Positions 8,322 to 17,492 of a stretch of 64,000 nucleotides of DNA are shown one piece after another. This DNA is from Streptomyces niphimycinicus (lineage in GTDB: Bacteria; Actinomycetota; Actinomycetes; Streptomycetales; Streptomycetaceae): assembly GCF_018883605.1 (NCBI RefSeq), contig NZ_JAHLEM010000032.1, positions 1 to 64,000 on the forward strand, read 5' to 3'. Under the pieces are notes generated by a model. The model had not been told where the DNA came from, did not search any database, and saw nothing but the letters and a program-made list of their open reading frames with translations. Positions within the stretch are counted from its first letter, which is position 1, and the number at the start of each line of letters is the position of its first letter. The translations under genes were made by a program, and so were the position numbers.

Positions 8322-8762
8322 TCACTCGGCGGGCCGGGGCTCGCCTCGGTAGGTGCCGAAGGACCACTTGTTGCCCTCCGGGTCGGCGATGGCGAACTCA
8401 CGGCTGCCGTACGGCTGGTCCTCGATCGGCCGGAGCACCCGCACTCCGGCCGCCGTGAGCCGTTCGTACAGCGCGTCGACGTGATCGGTGACGACGTACG
8501 CCCCGAACGTGCCCGGCTCCAGGCACCAGCTCTTGGTGGCCGGGTCGTACGAGCCGAGCATGATGCCGCCGCCCTCGGGCCAGTCGAGCTGGGCATGGGC
8601 GACGCGGTCCTCGTCCTGGTAGACGGCCGTGCGCAGGAAGCCGACCGTGTCGACCAGGAAGTCGATCAGGGCGATGGCGTCATGGGCCTGGAGCGTGGGC
8701 CAGACGGCGGGTTCACGGGATTGCGTCTGCTGCTGGTTCTGCTGGTTCGGTGCGGTGTTCAT
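8322..8762 (-). CDS. VOC/glyoxalase-fold protein
   Basis: This 146-residue protein starts at ATG 8762, five bases after the AraC-family stop codon at 8768, so the two are probably co-transcribed. It has paired beta-alpha-beta-beta-beta modules typical of vicinal-oxygen-chelate proteins (HDAIALIDFLVDTVGF, GGIMLGSYDP, DHVDALYERLTAAGV, REFAIADPEGNKWSFGTY). The C-terminal EFAIADPEGN strand is the usual end motif of PhnB/glyoxalase-like members. The Gln-rich N-terminus (QQNQQQTQ) looks disordered. Substrate unknown; some relatives bind antibiotics, but nothing here proves resistance. Convergent with the siderophore operon, 13 bp apart. Confidence 0.8.
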   Translation of the reverse strand: MNTAPNQQNQQQTQSREPAVWPTLQAHDAIALIDFLVDTVGFLRTAVYQDEDRVAHAQLDWPEGGGIMLGSYDPATKSWCLEPGTFGAYVVTDHVDALYERLTAAGVRVLRPIEDQPYGSREFAIADPEGNKWSFGTYRGEPRPAE

Positions 8763-8767
8763 GGCAC

Positions 8768-9646
8768 CTACTCTTCGCCGTATAGATGCCCCCCGGCTTG
8801 GATATTCCGGCACTCTTCGGCCAACCAGGCCGTCGGGCTCACCCCGGTGTACTGCCGGAAGTCGCGCACCAGGTGGGAGTGGTCGAAATAGCCGCACTCG
8901 GCGGCGACCCGGGCCAGATCCGGCGCCCGGCCCACCGCCACGGACCGCACCACCGTGTTCCTGGCGTACTGGAAGCGCATCAGCCGCGCCGCCTGCTTGG
9001 GGCTCAGCCCCGTCTCGGCGCGGAACACGCTGGTCAGGCGGCGTGGGCTGAGCGCCACATGCTCGGCAAGACCCGTCAGCGTCCCGGCCCCGCGATGCCG
9101 GGCCAGCCAAGCCCACGCCTCGGCGACCTCGCTCCGTACCGGAGCCCCGGCCTCGCCCGCCGCCGCGCGCTCCCGCAGATACGCGCCCAGCACGGCGAAC
9201 CGGTCCGCCCACGACCGCTGCTCGCACAGCCGCTCCCGCACCTCGGCGGCCCGCTTGCCCAGCACCTCCGCCCCGGAGGTGACCAGCTCGTCGTCGGAGG
9301 TGAGCGCCCCGGCCGGAAGCCCCAGCAGTGCGCGCGCCGCGAGCGGATGCACCGCGAGCTGCACTCCGGCCTCGCTCCCACTCTGGGCGATATACGCGGG
9401 CTGCTGATGCAGACCACCCACGACGATCTCGGTCCGCGAGGCGCCGGGCCCCCGCGCCTGCTCGGGCGTGACCCCGCCGACGACGGGGCCCTCCAGCGAG
9501 AAGATCAGCGTCAGGTAGGGAGAGGGCAGCCCTCGATGCAGCGTCGGCGGTATCCCCTCGGACCGATAGCCGACGGCGGTCACCACCATCCCCCCGAGCC
9601 CATGCCCGAGCCCGGCCCCGGCCCGCACGAACTCGTGGCTGCTCAT
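8768..9646 (-). CDS. AraC-family transcriptional regulator
   Basis: This 292-residue protein has a cupin-like N-terminal ligand domain (roughly residues 20-150) and a C-terminal AraC double helix-turn-helix (about residues 185-280). The latter is visible in LAEHVALSPRRLTSVFRAET, GLSPKQAARLMRFQYAR and FDHSHLVRDFRQYTGVSPTA. It is transcribed ahead of the VOC protein and is its likely regulator or co-regulated partner. ATG 9646 is used; about 300 bp of repeat-rich spacer lies upstream. Confidence 0.85.
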   Translation of the reverse strand: MSSHEFVRAGAGLGHGLGGMVVTAVGYRSEGIPPTLHRGLPSPYLTLIFSLEGPVVGGVTPEQARGPGASRTEIVVGGLHQQPAYIAQSGSEAGVQLAVHPLAARALLGLPAGALTSDDELVTSGAEVLGKRAAEVRERLCEQRSWADRFAVLGAYLRERAAAGEAGAPVRSEVAEAWAWLARHRGAGTLTGLAEHVALSPRRLTSVFRAETGLSPKQAARLMRFQYARNTVVRSVAVGRAPDLARVAAECGYFDHSHLVRDFRQYTGVSPTAWLAEECRNIQAGGHLYGEE

Positions 9647-9719
9647 GCGGCCAGTATCACCCGCCCATCGGACAGCGGGCCCGGCCCGCAGACGCCGGTC
9701 ATGCTCCGCGTCGCCTGCG

Positions 9720-9920
9720 GCGGGCTGTTCCCCTCCCCGCCCCTTCCCTCAACTGGGGCTCCGCCCCAGGCCCCGCTCCTCAATCGCCGGAGCGGCTGGA
9801 AGGATCGCCGGCGGGGCTGGAAGGCGGGGCTTCGCCCCAGATCTCGGGATCCAGGGGCGGAGCCCCTGGTACGGGGAAAGAGCTGGGTGCGCTGAGGTCC
9901 CTGCCTCCGGCAGGCGCGCG
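9720..9920. repeat. Dispersed Streptomyces-type intergenic repeat, copy 1
   Basis: The 297-bp gap 9647-9943 holds nested GC-rich inverted repeats: GGGGCTCCGCCCC-like, GGGGCTTCGCCCC-like and AGGGGCGGAGCCCCT-like hairpins, plus the string GCTCCTCAATCGCCGGAG. The same string and the leading CCCCTCCCCGCCCCTTCCC recur at 57.6 kb. No reading frame in it looks coding. Confidence 0.7.
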
Positions 9921-9943
9921 GTGGCCTGGAATCATCCGGTGGC

Positions 9944-10711
9944 ATGTACACCGTTACCCTCTGGGAGTTCGCCGCGCTCGCGGCGGCATCCATACTCGTC
10001 GGCTTCTCGAAGACCGCCGTCAGCGGCGCCAATACCGTCAGCCTCGCGATCTTCGCGGCCGTACTTCCGGCCCGGGAGTCGACCGGTGTGCTGCTGCCCC
10101 TGCTGATCGTCGGCGATCTGCTCGCCGTCCGGACCTATCGGCGGCACGCCCACTGGGGGACCCTGGTGCGGCTGTTCCCGGCGGTCACGGCCGGGGTCGT
10201 GGTGGGCACGGTGTTCCTGCTCTGGGCCGGGGACGCGGAGGTGCGCACATCCATCGGGGCGATCCTGCTGCTGATGGCCGGGGTCACGGTCTGGCGGCGG
10301 CGTACGGCGGCCCGGGCCGAGGCCCCCGCGACGACGCCCGACGCGGACGGGGCGGGCGCCCGGCTCAAGGCCGGTTCGTACGGAGTGCTCGGCGGCTTCA
10401 CCACGATGGTGGCCAATGCGGGCGGCCCCGTGATGTCGCTCTATCTGCTCTCCGCCGGCTTCCGGAAGCTGGGTTTCCTGGGCACCTCGGCCTGGTTCTT
10501 CCTCATCGTGAACGTCGCCAAGGTGCCCTTCAGCGTCGGCCTCGGCCTGATCGACGCCCGCTCCCTGCTCCTGGACGCGCTGCTCGCGCTTTTCGTCCTG
10601 CCGGGTGCGTACATCGGTAAGGCGTGCGTGGACCGGATCAATCAGCGGCTCTTCGAGCGCCTGGTCATCGGGGCTACGGTGCTGGGTGGACTTCAGTTGC
10701 TGCTGCGCTGA
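9944..10711 (+). CDS. TauE/SafE-family membrane exporter
   Basis: This 255-residue integral membrane protein has about eight hydrophobic segments. The family pattern is present: an N-terminal WEFAALAAASILVGFSKTAV and a second half beginning KAGSYGVLGGFTTMVANAGG with the typical NAGGP motif. TauE/SafE proteins move small sulfonates, sulfite or related anions across the cytoplasmic membrane. No linked sulfur gene narrows the substrate. The gene ends convergently with the DUF397 gene, overlapping it by 19 bp. Confidence 0.85.
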   Translation: MYTVTLWEFAALAAASILVGFSKTAVSGANTVSLAIFAAVLPARESTGVLLPLLIVGDLLAVRTYRRHAHWGTLVRLFPAVTAGVVVGTVFLLWAGDAEVRTSIGAILLLMAGVTVWRRRTAARAEAPATTPDADGAGARLKAGSYGVLGGFTTMVANAGGPVMSLYLLSAGFRKLGFLGTSAWFFLIVNVAKVPFSVGLGLIDARSLLLDALLALFVLPGAYIGKACVDRINQRLFERLVIGATVLGGLQLLLR

Positions 10712-10905
10712 TCCTTCAGGCTCGATATGAAGGCGCTCCACGAGCCGTTGGGGAATATGAGGACGGGCCCGTCGGGGTCCTTGGAGTCGCGGACGGGGAC
10801 GATGCCGGGGAGGTTGTCGGCGACCTCGACGCATATTCCGCCGTCGTTGTTGCTGTAGCTGCTCTTACGCCAGGCGGCGGTGGTCAGGCCCGGTGTCGTC
10901 GTCAT
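10693..10905 (-). CDS. DUF397 small protein
   Basis: This 70-residue DUF397 protein has WRKSSYSNNDGGICVEVA and VPVRDSKDPDGPVLIF, the hallmark of the family. DUF397 proteins are almost always encoded directly downstream of a DUF5753 helix-turn-helix regulator, as here, and several pairs affect development or antibiotic production in Streptomyces. Its start overlaps the end of the regulator gene by 41 bp, which suggests translational coupling. The 3' end overlaps the TauE gene convergently. Confidence 0.9.
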   Translation of the reverse strand: MTTTPGLTTAAWRKSSYSNNDGGICVEVADNLPGIVPVRDSKDPDGPVLIFPNGSWSAFISSLKDQRSSN

Positions 10906-11731
10906 GAGTCCAGTCCTTCATCGCAGCTCGGATCATCGCCTCGGAGTCCCGGGGTGAGAGGGCCATGGCCCGGAGCAGATCGTAGTTCTTCCGGAGCTTT
11001 GCGACTACGTCCTTATCTTCGATGATCGTCCCGAAGCGACTGCCTTCCTTGTAGGCCAGCATCGGCGCGTCCGGCACCGTGTAGAGCACGAGGGAGTTGC
11101 CCGCTTCCACATGGTGGCCCGCGCTGAACGGCAGCACCTGAAGGGTCACGTATGGATGTGTCCCGTGCTCAAGCAGGGACTCCATCTGGCGCTGCATCAC
11201 CTCCGGCCCTCCCGCCGGGCGGCGCAACGCTGCTTCATCCACGATGAACCAGCACTCCGGCGGATGAGGCTGGTCCAGCCGTGCCTGTCGGTCGAGCCGA
11301 GCCTTGAGCAGTGCCTCGATTTCCGCGTCCGGAGCGTGGCGGTGTCCGATCCGCAGTGACTCCCTCGCGAGTTCGGCGGTCTGGAGCAGCCCGGGGATGG
11401 TGGCGCACGAGTACTCCTCGATCACCATCGCCCGGCTCTCGACCTCAGTGACCCGCCGGTACTTCCCCGGAAACGGCTCGTTCTTCGCCAGCGCATAGAT
11501 GCGCGCGAACATCCCGTCCGTCCCGAAGCACGCGTCCAACTTCGCCGGAAGGTCGTCGTACGGCAGGGACTCCGCCGCCTCGATCCGGGCCAGATGCGAT
11601 TTGCTGTAGTTCAGCACCTCGGACAGCCGCCGTAACGACATGTCCGCCTTCTCGCGGTGGCGGCGGATCTCCGCGCCGAAGAGGTCGCGTGCGGAGCGGT
11701 CGGGAAAGAGTTCGCGTGGCTGGAACGGCAT
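10865..11731 (-). CDS. XRE-family regulator with DUF5753 domain
   Basis: This 288-residue regulator has an N-terminal helix-turn-helix (LFGAEIRRHREKADMSLRRL, then SEVLNYSKSHLARIEAAESL) and a DUF5753 domain from about residue 95 (IPGLLQTAELARESLR, CWFIVDEAALRRPAGG, VTLQVLPFSAGHH). The start at ATG 11731 follows GAGGGG eight bases upstream. It is the regulator partner of the adjacent DUF397 protein. It may also control the divergent small gene at 11886. Ligand and target unknown. Confidence 0.9.
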   Translation of the reverse strand: MPFQPRELFPDRSARDLFGAEIRRHREKADMSLRRLSEVLNYSKSHLARIEAAESLPYDDLPAKLDACFGTDGMFARIYALAKNEPFPGKYRRVTEVESRAMVIEEYSCATIPGLLQTAELARESLRIGHRHAPDAEIEALLKARLDRQARLDQPHPPECWFIVDEAALRRPAGGPEVMQRQMESLLEHGTHPYVTLQVLPFSAGHHVEAGNSLVLYTVPDAPMLAYKEGSRFGTIIEDKDVVAKLRKNYDLLRAMALSPRDSEAMIRAAMKDWTHDDDTGPDHRRLA

Positions 11732-11885
11732 GGTGCATCCCCTCTTGTCCCGCGATCTTGGCTGGGACTTGTCGCCTCTTTCCAGCCTACGCGCCAGAAC
11801 GCAACGGTGTGTGCACACAACGTAATTGGCCGAACCGGAAAGACAGGTCAACGTGTTCTCACACCCCGAATCCAACGCTCCACGG

Positions 11886-12044
11886 ATGACGATGCGCGTC
11901 TACCGCGTCTCGCCGGACGGCGCGGTCGTGACGCAGGAGCTGGGCAGGGTCGTCGTGGTGGTCAAGGACAAGCTCGAACCCTTGCGGTCCAGCCAGTTCC
12001 CGCCCTGCCGCTGCCCGCGCCACCGCGACCGTGCGGACCTGTGA
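11886..12044 (+). CDS. Small hypothetical protein beside HTH/DUF397 locus
   Basis: This short frame (52 residues from ATG 11886, or 50 from ATG 11892) reads MTMRVYRVSPDGAVVTQELG and ends with a Cys/Arg-rich tail (PPCRCPRHRDRADL). Third-position G+C is high and the frame keeps a plausible beta-strand pattern (RVVVVV). It is divergent from the XRE regulator with about 150 bp between starts. No assigned function. The paired Cys in the tail could bind metal, but one pair is not enough for a defined motif. Confidence 0.5.
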   Translation: MTMRVYRVSPDGAVVTQELGRVVVVVKDKLEPLRSSQFPPCRCPRHRDRADL

Positions 12045-12047
12045 TGA

Positions 12048-12084
12048 AGCTGCATTATGCATGCGATGCTGCTAAAATGCAGCT
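12048..12084 (+). promoter_or_regulatory. Inverted-repeat operator and promoter of the FitA/VapC-like pair
   Basis: The arms AGCTGCATT (12048-12056) and AATGCAGCT (12076-12084) form a perfect 9-bp inverted repeat around an AT-richer spacer. TAAAAT at 12073-12078 is a good -10; a start 7-8 bases later falls on ATG 12086, implying leaderless antitoxin mRNA. Toxin-antitoxin complexes usually autorepress at such sites. Confidence 0.7.
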
Positions 12085-12085
12085 C

Positions 12086-12316
12086 ATGACTGCTCTGACC
12101 ATTCGCGACGTACCGGATGACGCCCTCGCCACGCTGAAGGCCCGCGCCGCGCGGGCCGGCAAGTCGCTTCAGGCGTATGCGCTGGACGTACTCGTCGGTG
12201 AGGCGTCCAGGCCCACGCTTGCCGAGGTCGCAGCCCGTGCGGAAGCCGAGGCCAGCGCGAGCCTGAGTACATCGGACGTGCTGGCCGCGATCCACGACGC
12301 AAGGGCGGGCCGTTGA
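12086..12316 (+). CDS. FitA-like ribbon-helix-helix antitoxin
   Basis: This 76-residue protein has an N-terminal ribbon-helix-helix domain (TALTIRDVPDDALATLKARA, GKSLQAYALDVLVGEA) typical of FitA-type antitoxins. The C-terminal tail from about residue 50 would wrap the toxin. ATG 12086 is preferred over ATG 12077 because the -10 at 12073-12078 predicts a transcript beginning at about 12086. The stop overlaps the toxin start by 4 bases (TTGA), as in many vapBC/fitAB operons. It probably also binds the palindrome just upstream. Confidence 0.85.
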   Translation: MTALTIRDVPDDALATLKARAARAGKSLQAYALDVLVGEASRPTLAEVAARAEAEASASLSTSDVLAAIHDARAGR

Positions 12317-12732
12317 TCGTCATTGATTGCTCCGCGCTCGTCTTCTTCTTGACGGACGAGGGCCCCACAGGGCATGGGGTACGTCAACGTGTCGCGAAGG
12401 AGGATCGGCTCGCCGCACCTCATCTGCTCGATTACGAGATCATGTCGGCATTGCTCGGCCTGGCGCGTGGGCGACGTGGTGGCGATCCCAAGTTGAGCGA
12501 TAAGCAGCTACGAAAGGCCGTGGCGAGGTATCGCGACCTGGCGATCGACCGGCATGAAACGCTGATCCTGTGGGAGCGGGTCAAGGGCCTGTCGAGCAAC
12601 CTGTCCGCCTATGACGCCCAGTACGTCGCGCTTGCTGAAAGCCTGGGCATGCCGTTGATCACCAGCGATGCCAAGATCGGCAAGGCCGGGGCGGCGCGCT
12701 GTGAGATCGAGACGTTCGACGCGTGTTCCTGA
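12313..12732 (+). CDS. PIN-domain ribonuclease toxin (VapC-like)
   Basis: This 139-residue PIN-domain protein starts with MIVIDCSALVFFLTDEG, where the first Asp is the N-terminal metal ligand. LLDYEIMSALLGLARG supplies the central Glu, and LSAYDAQYVALAESLGMPLI followed by TSDAKIGKA supplies the C-terminal acidic residues. VapC-type toxins cut tRNA or rRNA when released from antitoxin. It starts at TTG, coupled to the antitoxin, and ends 8 bp before the convergent LacI-type gene. All acidic positions seem intact, so it should be active. Confidence 0.88.
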   Translation: MIVIDCSALVFFLTDEGPTGHGVRQRVAKEDRLAAPHLLDYEIMSALLGLARGRRGGDPKLSDKQLRKAVARYRDLAIDRHETLILWERVKGLSSNLSAYDAQYVALAESLGMPLITSDAKIGKAGAARCEIETFDACS

Positions 12733-12740
12733 CCACGGGG

Positions 12741-13811
12741 TCATCGAAACCCTGGGGCGGGGCCACAGCTCGCGCGGACGACCAGCTCCGTGGGGATGAT
12801 CACTCGCACCCCCGGCTCGGGGGTGCGTTCCAACTGGTCCAGCATCAGGCTCAGGCAACGGCGGCCGATCTCCGTGAAGTCCGTACGGACCGTGGTGAGC
12901 GGCGGGAGCAGATGGGCCGCCTCCGGGATGTCGTCGTAGCCGATCACGCTGACGTCCTCGGGGACCCGGCGGCCCGCCTCGTGCAGGGCGCGGAGGACGC
13001 CCACCGCCATCTGGTCGTTGGAGACGAACACCGCCGTGACATCGGGGTCGTCGGCGATTCCGCGGCCCAGTTCATGGCCCGAGTCCGCGCTCCAGTCGCC
13101 GTACAGCGGCTCGTGCGCCTGCGCCCCCGCGTCCTCCAGAGCGGCCCGCCAGCCGTCCAGCCGCGCCTCGGCGGCAATCCAGCCCACCGGGCCCGCGATA
13201 TGGCGGACGGTGCGGTGGCCGAGGCGCAGCAGGTGTTCCGTGGCCTGGCGGGCGCCGGACGCGGAGTCGCCCGCGACCACCGGGAAGCGGGCGCCGAAGC
13301 TCTTGTCCAGCGTAACCATGGGCATGCCGTGGTCCGCCTCGACCAGGGCCTCGCCCACCGAGCGCTGCGGGGCGATGGCGATGATGCCGTCCGCGCCCTG
13401 GCCGAGCAGCCGGTCGACGGCGCCCCGTACCGCCTTCTGGTCGGTGGCGGTGAGCGCGATCGTGCTGACGAGGTAACCCGCCTCCTGCGCGGCCTCGTTG
13501 ATGCCTGCCAGTGTGGCGGCCGGGCCGAAGCGGGCCGCGTCGAAGGAGATCACGCCGAGCGTCCGGCTGCGGCCGCTGGCCAGGGTGCGGGCGCTGGCGG
13601 TCGGGCGGTAGCCCAGCTCCCGCATGGCCTCCCGGACCCGCTCCCGGGTCTCGGGCCGTACCCGGGGGTGGTCGTTGAGGACGCGGGAGACCGTCTGCCC
13701 GGAGACCCCGGCGCGCCGGGCGACGTCGGCCATCACCGGTCCGCCACCCGCCGTGGCCCGGCGCCGCCGGACCCGCTGGGGCCCGCCCGTATCATCCTCC
13801 GGTTCGCCCAT
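12741..13811 (-). CDS. LacI-family transcriptional regulator
   Basis: This 356-residue repressor starts at ATG 13811, with GGAGGAAG about nine bases upstream. An Arg-rich N-terminal extension precedes the helix-turn-helix and hinge (MADVARRAGVSGQTVSRVLN, RPETRERVREAMRELGYRPT). The C-terminal periplasmic-binding-protein-like sugar-sensing domain follows (LGVISFDAARFGP, GIIAIAPQRS, AVFVSNDQMAVGVL, SVIGYDDIPEA). It is divergent from the methoxymalonyl genes across 265 bp, so it could regulate them. LacI proteins more often control sugar genes, none of which is adjacent. Confidence 0.9.
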   Translation of the reverse strand: MGEPEDDTGGPQRVRRRRATAGGGPVMADVARRAGVSGQTVSRVLNDHPRVRPETRERVREAMRELGYRPTASARTLASGRSRTLGVISFDAARFGPAATLAGINEAAQEAGYLVSTIALTATDQKAVRGAVDRLLGQGADGIIAIAPQRSVGEALVEADHGMPMVTLDKSFGARFPVVAGDSASGARQATEHLLRLGHRTVRHIAGPVGWIAAEARLDGWRAALEDAGAQAHEPLYGDWSADSGHELGRGIADDPDVTAVFVSNDQMAVGVLRALHEAGRRVPEDVSVIGYDDIPEAAHLLPPLTTVRTDFTEIGRRCLSLMLDQLERTPEPGVRVIIPTELVVRASCGPAPGFR

Positions 13812-14076
13812 GCGGATGCGCTTCCTCCTCTTACCCTTATGTCCTGGTGCTCCCACGTCTTGTACGTCTCGCCGCATCCCGGCACAACTCATCATCGATT
13901 AATGGACAGACGCCGAGGTGGCGGCGGTGGTTGCGCCCCATCGACACCGGCCGCGTTCTCCTAGTATTTTTACCTGAAAGTGCCATAGAGACAGGGGCCT
14001 GCCGTTCCTGTTGGCATTCACTTGTTGTGTGCCCTACCGGGGGTGCGCTCATCTGAGTGACGATTGGAGGCAGGGG
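13812..14076. promoter_or_regulatory. Divergent intergenic region, LacI regulator / methoxymalonyl operon
   Basis: A 265-bp spacer with lower G+C than its surroundings, including AT-rich CTAGTATTTTTACCTG (about 13961-13976) and ATCATCGATTAATGG (about 13890-13905), a plausible operator. A purine-rich GGAGGCAGGGG directly precedes ATG 14077. No coding frame is evident. Exact promoter positions are not clear by eye. Confidence 0.45.
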
Positions 14077-14940
14077 ATGGCGGGTTCCGCATCGGACACG
14101 ATCGCTGTCGTCGGCGCCGGGGTAATGGGACGCAACATCACCGCACTCGCGCTGGGCCGTGGGGCCGATGTCGTGCTGGTCGATGTCTCGGATGAGGTGC
14201 TGGAGAGCGCCCGGGCGGAAATCGCCCAACTGCTGCGGCACGGGCAGTTCATGGGCGCCTTCCCCGACTCCCAGGCCACCGGGACCCTCACCACCACGCT
14301 CTCCAGCGGCGATGTCGCGGGCGCGGATGTGGTGATCGAGGCGATCACCGAGGACGCCGCGCTCAAGGCGCGGGTCATGGCGGAGCTCTCCGGCACGGTC
14401 CCCGCCGGGGTCCCGCTGATCACCAACACCTCGGGAATTCCCATCGCCGAACTGGCGAAGTCGGTGCGGCGGCCCGCCGAACTGGCCGGGGTGCACTTCA
14501 TGAATCCGTCCTATCTCATCGAGATGGTGGAAGTGGTGCGCGGCCCGCAGACCGGCGAGGACGCCATGGCCGCGATCCTGGCCCTGCTGGGCAAGCTGGG
14601 GCGGAAGACCGTCGTCGTGCGGGACGCGCCGGGGTTCGTCACCAGCAGGCTGCTGCACCCCATGATCAATGAGGCGGCGCGCATCGTGGCCGAGGGCACC
14701 GCGAGCGTCGAGGCCGTGGACCAGCTCATGCACGGCTGCCTCGGCCATCCGACCGGCCCGCTGCGCACCGCCGATCTGATCGGACTCGACAATCTCGCGG
14801 ACGCTCTTCGGCTACTCGCCGAGCGGACCGGAAATTCCGCCTTCGAGCCCTGTGAACTTCTGCTGGAGAAGGTGCGCGCCGGTGATCTGGGGCGTAAGAC
14901 AGGGCGCGGGTTCTACAACTATGGAGAGGTGCTTTCGTGA
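14077..14940 (+). CDS. fkbK: 3-Hydroxyacyl-CoA dehydrogenase-like, methoxymalonyl-ACP pathway (FkbK type)
   Basis: This 287-residue NAD-dependent dehydrogenase has the Rossmann motif IAVVGAGVMGRNIT near its N-terminus, NTSGIPIAEL and HFMNPSYLIEMVEVV in the catalytic domain, and FVTSRLLHPMINEA at the C-terminal domain start. In FK520 and ansamitocin clusters the FkbK/Asm13 homologue oxidises the C2 hydroxyl of glyceryl-ACP on the route to methoxymalonyl-ACP. It is the first gene of an unbroken K-J-I-H-G set in the same order as asm13-17. ATG 14077 follows GGAGGCAGGGG. Its stop overlaps the ACP start by 4 bases. Confidence 0.88.
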   Translation: MAGSASDTIAVVGAGVMGRNITALALGRGADVVLVDVSDEVLESARAEIAQLLRHGQFMGAFPDSQATGTLTTTLSSGDVAGADVVIEAITEDAALKARVMAELSGTVPAGVPLITNTSGIPIAELAKSVRRPAELAGVHFMNPSYLIEMVEVVRGPQTGEDAMAAILALLGKLGRKTVVVRDAPGFVTSRLLHPMINEAARIVAEGTASVEAVDQLMHGCLGHPTGPLRTADLIGLDNLADALRLLAERTGNSAFEPCELLLEKVRAGDLGRKTGRGFYNYGEVLS

Positions 14941-15215
14941 GTATGGACCAGGCAGTCACCGCCGAGGCGACCGAGCAGGCGATCACGGCGTTCGTCTCGG
15001 AGCGGGTGAAGGCGGAGGTCCCCGCCGACCAGGACCTCTTCGGGTCCGGGCTGGTGTCGTCGATGTTCGCGATGGAGCTCGTCGTCCATCTGGAACAGGC
15101 ATTCTCCGTGCAGATCCTGGGGGACGACCTCAAGCGGGACAACTTCCGCACCATCGCGGCCATGACCGCTCTGGTGGTGCGGTTGCGCGGCGGCGAGAAG
15201 CCCGCCGATGTCTGA
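14937..15215 (+). CDS. fkbJ: Discrete acyl carrier protein for methoxymalonyl-ACP (FkbJ type)
   Basis: This 92-residue carrier protein starts at a coupled GTG. The phosphopantetheine site is DLFGSGLVSSMFAMEL with Ser42 as attachment site; the usual Asp before it is Ser41. Helix II (FAMELVVHLEQAFSVQI) follows. It would carry the glyceryl unit while FkbK, FkbI and FkbG convert it to methoxymalonyl. It overlaps the next gene by 8 bp. The Asp-to-Ser change in the DSL motif is unusual for PKS ACPs but occurs in FkbJ-type carriers as far as I recall. Confidence 0.88.
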   Translation: MSMDQAVTAEATEQAITAFVSERVKAEVPADQDLFGSGLVSSMFAMELVVHLEQAFSVQILGDDLKRDNFRTIAAMTALVVRLRGGEKPADV

Positions 15216-16317
15216 GCCGCTCGCCGGCGCCCGTGAGATCGTCGACGACCTCGTCGGCGACCGGGCCGCGGAGTGGGACCGCACCGGGCTGATCCCCGAC
15301 GACGTACTGCGCACGCTGTCCGCGCGCGGTCTGCTGTGCGCCGGGGTGCCGGAGGCGTCCGGCGGACTCGGCGCGAGCAGCGCGGCGAACGGCGAGTTCA
15401 CCGCGTTCGTGGGCAGCCGGTGCAGCTCCCTGCGGAGCGTGATGACCTCGCAGGGCATGGCCGCGTGGACCATCCAGCGCCTGGGCAGCGCACAGCAGCA
15501 CGCCGAGTACCTGCCGAAACTGGCCGGGGGTCAGCTCGCCGCCGTCGCGTTCAGCGAGCCGGAGGCGGGCAGCGATCTGTCGGCGATGACCACGACCATC
15601 GAGCAGGACGACGACACCGTCGTCGTCCGCGGCCAGAAGGTCTGGACGACCGCGGCCCACTACGCCGACATGATCGTGGTCGTCGGCCGCTATGGCTCCG
15701 GGGCGGCCGCCGTCGTGGTGCCCGCCTCGGCTCCGGGCGTCACCGTGACCAGGGTGGCGCAGCCGTCCGGCTGCCGGGCCGCGGGTCATGCGAACGTGAC
15801 GCTGGACGAGGTGCGGCTGCCCGCCACCGCCGTGCTCGGCGGTGGACAGCCGCTGATGCTCCTGGTGACCACCGCGCTGGCGTACGGGCGGATCTCGGTC
15901 GCCTGGGGCTGCGTCGGCATCCTCCGGGCCTGCCTCGACGCCGCCCGCGGCCATGCCCGCACCCGGACCCAGTTCGGAAAGCGGCTCGCGGACCACCAGC
16001 TCGTCGCCCGCCATCTGGCGAATCTGCTGACCTCCGAGCAGATCGCCACCCGGGTGTGCGAACACGCCAGCCGGTGCTGGGACCAGGGCTCTCCCGAGAT
16101 GGTCGTGGCCACCGTGCTCGCCAAGCAGGTGGGCGCGGTCCAGGCCGCGCAGGGCGCCGCCACGGCGGTGCAGGTGCTGGGCTCGGCGGCGGCCCACGAG
16201 GGCCATGTGGTCGAGCGCGCGTACCGCGACGCGAAACTCATGGAACTCATCGAGGGCAGTACGGAGATCTGTGAGCTGATCCTCGCCGACCACGCCGTAT
16301 CGATGCCCGCGACATGA
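15208..16317 (+). CDS. fkbI: Acyl-CoA dehydrogenase-like, methoxymalonyl-ACP pathway (FkbI type)
   Basis: This 369-residue flavin acyl dehydrogenase contains LAAVAFSEPEAGSDLSAMTT, which contacts substrate and FAD, and TRTQFGKRLADHQLVARHLA. The C-terminal MELIEGSTEICELILADH has the family EGSTEI segment. FkbI homologues oxidise the ACP-bound hydroxymalonate intermediate. The start overlaps the ACP gene by 8 bp. Size and motifs are intact; the assignment rests on the conserved gene order as well. Confidence 0.88.
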   Translation: MSEPLAGAREIVDDLVGDRAAEWDRTGLIPDDVLRTLSARGLLCAGVPEASGGLGASSAANGEFTAFVGSRCSSLRSVMTSQGMAAWTIQRLGSAQQHAEYLPKLAGGQLAAVAFSEPEAGSDLSAMTTTIEQDDDTVVVRGQKVWTTAAHYADMIVVVGRYGSGAAAVVVPASAPGVTVTRVAQPSGCRAAGHANVTLDEVRLPATAVLGGGQPLMLLVTTALAYGRISVAWGCVGILRACLDAARGHARTRTQFGKRLADHQLVARHLANLLTSEQIATRVCEHASRCWDQGSPEMVVATVLAKQVGAVQAAQGAATAVQVLGSAAAHEGHVVERAYRDAKLMELIEGSTEICELILADHAVSMPAT

Positions 16318-16344
16318 GTCGGCGAACCGAGACAAGGAAGAGCC

Positions 16345-17421
<1,077 letters not shown>

Positions 17422-17492
17422 GCCCGCACCGGCCGGGAGGCCCGCCTCCCGGCCGGTTCCGATGTGAGAAGACCAGAGAAGATGGATGACGC

